From a bacterium (GTDB taxonomy: Bacteria > Planctomycetota > J058 > JAJDCP01): 10,092 nt of DNA. Shown here piece by piece: positions 1-6,700 of this stretch (the stretch's first letter is position 1; each line of letters begins with the position of its first letter). Both the position numbers and the translations under genes were made by a program. The DNA lies in assembly GCA_030428695.1 (NCBI GenBank), contig JAUIEM010000372.1, forward strand, positions 1-10,092, in the 5' to 3' direction. The notes under the pieces were generated by a model, which worked only from the letters and a program-made list of their open reading frames with translations, was not told where the DNA came from and made no database searches.

Positions 1-579
1 GCTGCCGAGCATCACGTTCTCGGGCTTGATGTCGAGGTGGATGATCCGGTGCGAGTGGGCGAACGAGACCGCCCGGCAGACCTGGTGGAGGATGTCGAGA
101 TGGTGCTCGAGGGCGCGGTCGCCGAGCTGCTCGCGGCCGTACCAGTCCTTGTCGAGCAGCTCCTGCCAGCTCTGCCCGGCGACCTTCTTCATCACGATCA
201 GCGGCGCGCCGTCCTCGGTCTTCCCGACCCGGTAGACCGGCACGACGTTCGGGTGCTCGAGGGAGCCGGTCAGCCGCGCTTCCCACAACAGGGCCCCGAC
301 CGTCGCCGCGCTCTCGGCCTCGGGCTTGACGCTCTTGACCGCGACCTTGCGCCCGAGGGAGAGCTGCGCGGCCTCGCGCACCAGGCCCATGCCGCCGACC
401 CCGAGGGTGTCGCCGAGGCACAGCTCGCCGTCGCCATCGCCGAGCTCGATCACCGGCAGGGCGCCGACCACCTGGCTGAGCCGGCCTTGCTCGGCGGGGG
501 CGGCCTTGAGGGTCTGGCCGCCGGTGACGATGGTCGCGTCGTCGAGGCCGAGACTGTCGAGGAGCTGTTCGCTGTCCAC
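1..579 (-). CDS. Ser/Thr protein kinase, N-terminal part (non-RD), cut by the window edge
   Basis: This is the first 193 codons of a Hanks-type Ser/Thr protein kinase, which transfers phosphate from ATP to protein Ser/Thr residues. After about 50 non-conserved residues, the N-lobe shows the glycine loop GVGGMG (60-65), VAVK with the ATP-binding Lys82, and a likely alpha-C Glu100 (LLWEARLTGSLEHPNVV). The catalytic loop HLDIKPEN (181-188) gives Asp183, Lys185 and Asn188. The Arg normally before the catalytic Asp is Leu182, so this is a non-RD kinase. The DFG motif, activation loop and everything C-terminal lie beyond the left edge, so accessory domains cannot be judged. The start is a GTG with a GGGAGG Shine-Dalgarno six bases upstream; the nearby ATG at about 605 is out of frame. 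The ATPase gene lies 191 bp upstream on the same strand. The kinase assignment is firm; substrate and pathway are unknown. Confidence 0.93.
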   Translation of the reverse strand, partial: MDSEQLLDSLGLDDATIVTGGQTLKAAPAEQGRLSQVVGALPVIELGDGDGELCLGDTLGVGGMGLVREAAQLSLGRKVAVKSVKPEAESAATVGALLWEARLTGSLEHPNVVPVYRVGKTEDGAPLIVMKKVAGQSWQELLDKDWYGREQLGDRALEHHLDILHQVCRAVSFAHSHRIIHLDIKPENVMLGS

Positions 580-585
580 GCGGCG

Positions 586-591
586 CCTCCC
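586..591 (-). promoter_or_regulatory. Shine-Dalgarno site of the left kinase
   Basis: On the minus strand this reads GGGAGG, six bases before the GTG at 579-577. It is the best ribosome-binding match in the 191-bp gap and decides the choice of a GTG start. Confidence 0.75.
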
Positions 592-599
592 AAAGCTGC

Positions 600-628
600 A
601 TCCTCGCGGCTCGGACGCGGATTTGCAA
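600..628 (-). promoter_or_regulatory. Weak candidate sigma70-type promoter for the left kinase
   Basis: On the minus strand TTGCAA (628-623, 4 of 6 to TTGACA) is followed after 17 bases by GAGGAT (605-600, 3 of 6 to TATAAT). The spacing is ideal but the -10 is poor. It would give a leader of roughly 14 bases that still contains the Shine-Dalgarno site. The rest of the gap between the ATPase stop (771) and the kinase start (579) shows no convincing terminator hairpin, small gene or repeat. Confidence 0.22.
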
Positions 629-770
629 TCGGGGCGGGGTCGCGCCCGTCACTTCCCCTCGGGCTGAGGAGAACGCGCCACGGGATCGATCGAAGGATCA
701 GCTCGAAGGGGGCTCTCGCTCGGCGGCTTCCCGCTCCGTCAGGCGCGCTTGCAGCAGCTCGAGACGCAGC

Positions 771-3488
771 CTACCGGCTCCCGCTCGCGGTCGTCGACCT
801 GCCCCACGACCGCTTCACCTGCCCGACGACCAGCGGCAGCGTCGCCGAGCCCAGGATCAACATCCAGCCGGTGTCTCCGGGCACGACCGTCCCGAGCACT
901 CCCGCCAGCCTGCCGTAGTACACCGCCGCCAGGATCAGGACCGTGCACACGGCCAGGGCGCCCCACACCCAGCGGTTGCGGGTGATCGAGTTCAGGAACA
1001 GGCTCGAGCCGGGCTGGCGGAGGTTGAAGACGTGGAAGAGCTGCCCGAGCGCGAGCCCGATGAAGGAGACGGTGACGGCCTCCGCGGCCTCGAGCTCGAA
1101 GACGTGCAGCGCGAGGACGAAGGCGCCGAGGACGCTGGCCGCGAGGCCCACGCTCCAGCCGGCGATCGAGACCCAGTGCCGGCGCATCAACACCGACTCG
1201 TCGCGGGGCCGCGGCGGGCGCAGGAGCACCCCGCCGCGCGCCTCGCCGAAGCCGAGCGCCAGGGCGGGGAAGACGTCGGCGAGCAGGTTGAGGAACAGGA
1301 TCTGCAGCGGCAACAGGGGCAGGGGCAGGGCGAGGACGGTCGCGCCGGTGACGAGCAGGATCTCGCTCCCGTTCGTCGCCATCAGGTAGAGGACGAAGTT
1401 GCGGATGTTGTCGAAGATGATCCGGCCCTGCTCGACGGCCGTCACGATCGTGGCGAAGCGGTCGTCGCGGATCACCATGTCCGCGGCCTCCTTGGCGACC
1501 TGGGTGCCCCGCCCGCCCATCGCGACCCCGATGTCGGCCTTCTTCAGCGCGGGGGCGTCGTTGACCCCGTCGCCGATCATCGCGACGACCTCGCCGGCCG
1601 CCTGGAACCGTTCGACCAGGCGGAGCTTGTGCTCCGGGCTACAGCGCGCGACGATGCGGGCCCCGCGGATCGCCTCCTCCCCCGCGTCACTCGGTGCGGC
1701 GTCGAGCGCCGCTCCGGCGATGGTGCAGGTCTCCGGTCGCTCCGTCAGCCCGACGGCGCGGGCTATGTTGCCCGCGGTCTCCGCCAGGTCGCCGGTCGCC
1801 ATCACGACCCGGATTCCGGCCCGCGCGCACTGAGCGAGGGCCTCGCGCACGTCGGTGCGCGGGGGGTCTTGCATCGCGAAGACCGCGAGCAGCGTCAGGG
1901 CCTGGTAGGGCCGCTCGCCCGGATCCTCCGCCGTCTTGTCCGCGGCGGCCAGGAGCCGCAGCCCCTGGGCGGCCAACGCCGCGCAACGCTGCTTCCAGCG
2001 TAGCTTCAGCGCGTCGTCGAGGGGCTCGAGACCCGCGTCGGTCAGCACCGCGCTGCAGGACTCGATCACCGCCTCCGGTGCGCCCTTGACGGCGACGCGG
2101 TAGGCGCTCCCTGCCCGGTGCACCGTGGCCATCATCCGGGTCGCCGGGTCGAAGGCCTCTTCGCGCAGCTCCGGCAGGCGCGGGTCGATCTCCTCCTGGC
2201 GGATGCCGGCCTTGGCGGCCGCGATCACCAGCGCGACCTCCATCGGGTCGCCGACGGTCTTCAGGCCAGCCGCTCCCTCGGCGATGCTCGCGTTGGTGCA
2301 CAGCACGCCGACCTCGAGGGCCCGGCGCAGCGCCTCCCGCTCGAGCGGGTCCCCCTCCGCGTCGGCCAACGACAGCGGGCCATCGAGCGCGAGGGCGGAG
2401 CCTCCGACCTGCAGCGCGGGGCCGTCCCAGACCAGCCGGGTGACCGTCATGCTGTTCTCGGTCAGGGTGCCCGTCTTGTCCGAGAAGATGACGCTGGTCG
2501 AGCCGAGGGTCTCGACGGCGGACAGGCGGTCGAGCAGGGCGTTGCGGCGCGCCATACGCCACATGCCGCGGGCCAGGGCGATGGTCGCGACGATCGGCAG
2601 ACCTTCGGGGACGGCGGCGACGGCCAGCACGACCGCGGTCTTGACGACGACCAGGGCGTCCTTGCCCGTCGCGATGCCGAAGGGGATCAGGAGCCCGACG
2701 ATGCCGATGGTCAGCCAGACCAGACGTCCTCCCAGCTTCCGCAGGCGCTCCTCCAGGGGCGTGGTCTCGTCCTCCGCTTCCTCGACGAGCGCGCTGATCC
2801 GCCCGAGCTCGGTCTGCATCCCGGTCGCGACGACGACCCCGAGCCCGCTCCCGCGCGTGATCGACGAGCCCTTGTAGAGCATGCAGCGCCGCTCGGCCAG
2901 GGCCGCGTCGAGGGCTACCGGCGTCGGGTCCTTGCCGACGGGCAGCGACTCGCCGGTCAGCGTCGACTCGTCGGCCTTCAGCCGGCTCGCTTCGAGCAGG
3001 CGCACGTCGGAGGTCACGCTGTCGCCCGCCTCGACGAGGATGAGATCGCCGGGAACCACCGCCTCCGCGGCGATGGTCTGCGCCGTCGCGTCCCGCAGCA
3101 CCGTCGCCTCGACGCTCGACAGCTGGCGCAAGGCCTCGATGGAGCGGACCGCCCGCAGCTCCATCACGAAGCCGAGGCCCGCATTGATCAGGATCACGGC
3201 GACGACGGCGGCGCCCTCGACGTTGTCGCCGAAGGCGAAGGCCAGGATCGCCGCCGCCGCGAGCAGCGCCAGGATCACGCTCTTGAACTGGGCGGTCAGG
3301 ATGCTGAGCAGGCTGCGCCGGCTGTGCCGCCGTAGCCGGTTCGGGCCGAAGATGCGCCGTCGCCGGTCGGCCTCCACCGTACTGAGCCCCCGCGTCGGCT
3401 CGACCTGCAGCGACGTGCACACCGTACCGGGGTCCTGGGACCAGGCGCATGAAGGAAGGGGTGGCTGAACCTCGCTCGGGGGCTTCAT
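771..3488 (-). CDS. P-type cation-transporting ATPase, Ca2+ ATPase-like (P2 group)
   Basis: A complete 905-residue P-type ATPase, the usual length for bacterial P2 pumps, which use ATP through a phospho-aspartate to export cations, most likely Ca2+, across the inner membrane. An N-terminal cation-ATPase domain (about 15-65) precedes M1-M2 (70-109). The actuator domain has TGES (178-181). M4 has VPEGLP (293-298, Glu295). The phosphorylation site is SDKTGTLT (336-343, Asp337). Nucleotide and hinge motifs are KGAPE (468-472), DPPR (541-544), ATGD (564-567) and MIGDGVNDAP (637-646). Six more helices follow (about 697-893). Likely ion ligands by alignment with SERCA from memory are Glu295, Asn706, Glu709, Asn734 and Asp738; SERCA Thr799 and Glu908 become Ala737 and Gln816. 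No N-terminal heavy-metal CxxC domain is present. The ATG at 3488 was chosen because GAGG lies six bases upstream; a TTG-initiated extension to 3584 is open but lacks a ribosome site. Mg2+ or Mn2+ remain possible substrates. Confidence 0.95.
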   Translation of the reverse strand: MKPPSEVQPPLPSCAWSQDPGTVCTSLQVEPTRGLSTVEADRRRRIFGPNRLRRHSRRSLLSILTAQFKSVILALLAAAAILAFAFGDNVEGAAVVAVILINAGLGFVMELRAVRSIEALRQLSSVEATVLRDATAQTIAAEAVVPGDLILVEAGDSVTSDVRLLEASRLKADESTLTGESLPVGKDPTPVALDAALAERRCMLYKGSSITRGSGLGVVVATGMQTELGRISALVEEAEDETTPLEERLRKLGGRLVWLTIGIVGLLIPFGIATGKDALVVVKTAVVLAVAAVPEGLPIVATIALARGMWRMARRNALLDRLSAVETLGSTSVIFSDKTGTLTENSMTVTRLVWDGPALQVGGSALALDGPLSLADAEGDPLEREALRRALEVGVLCTNASIAEGAAGLKTVGDPMEVALVIAAAKAGIRQEEIDPRLPELREEAFDPATRMMATVHRAGSAYRVAVKGAPEAVIESCSAVLTDAGLEPLDDALKLRWKQRCAALAAQGLRLLAAADKTAEDPGERPYQALTLLAVFAMQDPPRTDVREALAQCARAGIRVVMATGDLAETAGNIARAVGLTERPETCTIAGAALDAAPSDAGEEAIRGARIVARCSPEHKLRLVERFQAAGEVVAMIGDGVNDAPALKKADIGVAMGGRGTQVAKEAADMVIRDDRFATIVTAVEQGRIIFDNIRNFVLYLMATNGSEILLVTGATVLALPLPLLPLQILFLNLLADVFPALALGFGEARGGVLLRPPRPRDESVLMRRHWVSIAGWSVGLAASVLGAFVLALHVFELEAAEAVTVSFIGLALGQLFHVFNLRQPGSSLFLNSITRNRWVWGALAVCTVLILAAVYYGRLAGVLGTVVPGDTGWMLILGSATLPLVVGQVKRSWGRSTTASGSR

Positions 3489-3494
3489 CTCCGG

Positions 3495-3498
3495 CCTC
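3495..3498 (-). promoter_or_regulatory. Shine-Dalgarno site of the P-type ATPase
   Basis: GAGG on the minus strand lies six bases before the ATG at 3488. It supports this ATG over the TTG at 3584, which would add 32 Pro/Arg-rich residues not expected in the family. Confidence 0.55.
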
Positions 3499-3555
3499 GG
3501 TGCTGTCTCTGGACGGGGTGCAAGACCGGCTGCGCGGGCTCTTCCATGAGGAAAC

Positions 3556-3584
3556 AGGGTAATCGGTTCGCCAGCTCGAGGCAA
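3556..3584 (-). promoter_or_regulatory. Candidate promoter of the P-type ATPase
   Basis: On the minus strand TTGCCT (3584-3579, 4 of 6 to the -35 consensus) and TACCCT (3561-3556, 3 of 6 to the -10) are separated by 17 bases. Transcription would start near 3549, giving a leader of about 60 bases. The placement in the divergent gap is sensible, but both boxes are imperfect. Confidence 0.28.
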
Positions 3585-3589
3585 AGGGC

Positions 3590-3616
3590 TCGACCCGGCA
3601 CGCAGTAGACTACAGT
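3590..3616 (+). promoter_or_regulatory. Weak candidate promoter of the WD40 kinase gene
   Basis: TCGACC (3590-3595, 4 of 6 to TTGACA) and TACAGT (3611-3616) are separated by 15 bases, shorter than ideal. An overlapping alternative -10 is TAGACT (3606-3611). This A/T-richer patch stands out in a GC-rich gap. It would suit a translation start near 3650 with a short leader. The evidence is positional only. Confidence 0.25.
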
Positions 3617-3637
3617 AGAGCCAGTCGAAACCCCCGC

Positions 3638-3652
3638 GGGGAACCGGTCATC
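3638..3652 (+). promoter_or_regulatory. Possible ribosome site and non-canonical upstream start of the WD40 kinase
   Basis: GGGGAA (3638-3643) sits six bases before ATC (3650-3652), which is in frame with the kinase gene. No ATG, GTG or TTG occurs in this frame between the stop at 3560 and GTG 3731. From 3650 on, nearly all third codon positions are G or C (24 of 27 codons before GTG 3731), while just upstream about a third are A or T. Either translation starts at a rare ATC, at CTG 3668, or at GTG 3731, or a base is wrong. Confidence 0.3.
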
Positions 3653-3730
3653 GAGAGCCCACCTTCCCTGATCCAGCAGCTCTGCGCCCTGGCGGAGGCG
3701 ACCGCTCGCGGCGCCGACCCCGAGCGCGAC

Positions 3731-6700
3731 GTGCGGGCCGCCCTCGCCCTGCTCGAGGGGCTGCACCGCCGGCTGGCGCTGCTCGCGCTGGCCGACTTCG
3801 AGCGCTGCGCGCTGGTGCGGCCCGAGCTCTTCCAACCCATCGCGGGGCTGCAGCGGCCGGCCTGGGGCTCCTGGAACGGGCTGCTCAAGGCCCTCGGCAA
3901 GGCGCGCCGGGCCGTCCTGCGCGAGGGCACCGCCGCGGAGCGGGAGCGTCTGGCGGGGGCGCGCTTCCTCGCGAGCTTGATGGAGTGGCTCGACAGCCCG
4001 CTGCCCGCCGAGACGGTCGCCGCGCTGCGTCCGCTCGGTGCCCTGACCCGGCACCGGCTGCACAAGCGCCGCTGCCGGCTGCGGCGGGCGCTCGCGATGC
4101 CGATCGTGCTGCGCAACCTCGTCGCCCATCTCCACCCCCGCGACCGGGACTGGTGGGCGGAGGCCGCCGCGGCGCTCGCGCCCTGGCTGGACTTCCTCCT
4201 CACCTGCGAGGAGTCCCTGGCGACGCCGGAGGAGGTCCCGCGCGCGCCCTGGTTCCGCCGCTCCGACGACGGCTGGCTGGTCTTTGCCGGGCTGACGGCC
4301 GACCTCGCCGTCACCTACGTGAGCCGCGCGGGCACGCCGGTCCACGACGAGACGGTGCGGGGCGCGCTGCAGGAATCCCTCGAGCGCCTGCTCGGACGGG
4401 CACGGGTGCGGGACGAGAGCTTCAAGCGCTGGCTGACGCGGCTGGCCCCGGAGGAGCTGCAGGGGGTGCTGCTCGAGGACTTCCTCGTCGGCGCGCCGGT
4501 CGGAACCGGAGGCTTCGCGACCGTCCACCGCGCCCAGCAGCTCTCGACCGGGCGCCGGGTCGCGATGAAGCTCCTGCACGACGGGCTGGAGGAACGGGCC
4601 GGCGAGCGCTTCCGCCAGGAGGCCGAGTTCCTCTCCCACTTCCGGCACCCGCACATCGTCGGCGTCTACGCCCAGGGGGAGAGCCCCTGGCAGGCGCCGG
4701 GCGGTGCGCTGGCGCGGCTGCTTTCCGGGGAGGAGTGGTTCGCCCGCTTCCGCCGCCAGGCGTCGGTGCGGCGCTACATCGCCCTCGAGTGGATCGACGG
4801 CGTCAGCCTCGAGCAGCTCTTCCGCGCCTGGTACCGCGACGAGCCCTGCGATCTCCCCGAGGCCTGCACGACCCCGGCGCAAGCGCCGCTCAGCGCCTGG
4901 TTCGAGCAGACCGCCGAGGCGCTGGCGGCGGTGCACGCGGCGGGGCTGCTCCACCGCGACGTCAAGCCCGGCAACATCATGATCGGGCGGGACGGCGTCC
5001 TGAAGTTGATGGACTTCGGGATCGCGCGCAGCCAGCACGAGTCCCGCACCCTCCAGACCGCGACCGGCCAGACCCTCGGCACCCCCGCCTACATGTCCCC
5101 CGAGCAGCTCGAGGGGCGGAGCGCGAGCGAGATCGGTCCGGCGAGCGACTGCTACGGGCTGTGCGCGACCTTCTACGAGCTCTACACCGGGCGGCGGCTG
5201 TTCGATCACGACCAGGACGAGAGCTCCCGCCAACGCTCGTCGGACCGCAAGCGCGACGGGGAGCGGCCCAGCCTGCCCCGGCCGCAGGCGCGCCGCCTGC
5301 CCTGGGAGCTGCGCACCCTGTTGCTCGGCGGCCTGGAGCCCGAGGCCCGCGACCGGCCCGCGTCGCTGCGCCAGCTCGCCGATGACCTGCGCGCCCTGCG
5401 CGCTCACCTGCCGATCCGCTACCGGCAGCCGGGCTGGGCCCGGCGCGCTGAGCTCGGCTACCGGCGCAACCGGCGGCTGTGGAACCTGGTCGCCGTGTTC
5501 CTGCTCCTCATCGCCGCCGGCGTGATCTTCACGATCCACAGCCTCGAGGCCGAGCGCGCGCGCACCGCCGAGGAGCGCGACGACGCTCTGCGCAACCTCG
5601 GTCAGGCCTACCGCTACGCGGCGGTCAGCAGCCTGGCGAGCGATCCCCAGGCCGCCCAGCTGTTCGCGGTCGAGGCGCTCGCCCGGGAGGAGCGGCCGGA
5701 GACCTGGAAGATCTGGCGCGAGGCGCGGGCTGCCTGCCCCGCCCTCGAGGTCGTGCTCGACCACGGGGCGCTGGTCTCCTCGGTCGACTTCCACCCGGAC
5801 GGCACGCGCCTGCTGACGGCATGCTTCGACGGCCGGGCGCGGATCTGGGAGCTCCCCAGCCGGCGGCTGCTGCGGGTGCTCGAGAGCGGCGCCGACGTCG
5901 CCTGCGCACGCTACAGCCCCGACGGCAGCCGCATCGTGACGGCCGGCGACGACGGCGCCCGGCTCTGGGACGCCGACAGCGGCGAGCGGCTGCGCGCCTT
6001 CCACCACGAGCACCTGGTGTGCAACGCCGAGCTCAGCGCCGACGGCCGGCGCCTGGTCACGACGGGCTTCGACGGCGATGTCACGCTGTGGGATGTGGCC
6101 AGCGGCGCGCGCCTGCGGATCTTCCCGCATCGGGGCTTCGTCCCGGCTGCGCGGCTCTCGGCGGACGGAGCGCGGCTCCTGACCGGGAGCTCCGCGCGCG
6201 GGATCCAGCTCTGGGACGTCGGAAACGGCGAGCAGCTCGCGCGCGACAGCAGCGGCGATCCGATCCTCGACGTCGCCTTCCTCGGCGATGCGGTGGTCGC
6301 CGCCTTCGGCCAGTTCAACAACCTCTCGTCGGGCCGGGCGGAGGTGTGGGAACCCGCCACCGGCAGCCGCCGCGTGCTCGAGCATGACGACCAGGTCAGC
6401 GCGGTCGCCGTCGACCCGGCGGGGACCCGCATCGCGACCGCGAGCCACGACGGCTTCGCGCGGCTGTGGGACGCCGCGAGCGGTGCGTTGCTCGCCTCCC
6501 TGGACCACGGGAGCCGTGTCACCGCCGTCCGCTTCGGCGCGCAGGGGCGGCGGCTCGCGACGGCGGACTGGGACGGCGCGGTGCGGATCTACCGCCTGGA
6601 TGGCGCGGGCGGGCCGCTCGCCCACGGGCCGGGGGTGTACGTCGGCGGCGTCGCCGCCTGGGGAGACCTCGCGCTGACCGGGGGCACGGACGGCGAAGCG

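Noticed and set aside
580..770. Possible terminator or small gene between the ATPase and the left kinase
   Set aside because: Short GC-rich inversions such as GATCGATC are present, but there is no stem followed by a T run and no small frame with a ribosome site.
37..918. A plus-strand open frame opposite the left kinase and the end of the ATPase
   Set aside because: The minus strand here carries the glycine loop, VAVK and HLDIKPEN of a kinase and the C-terminus of the ATPase. The plus-strand product has no family features.
1687..3450. A long Arg/Gly-rich minus-strand frame overlapping the ATPase in another reading frame, and plus-strand frames opposite it
   Set aside because: All P-type ATPase motifs fall in the frame ending at 771; the others are low-complexity shadows.
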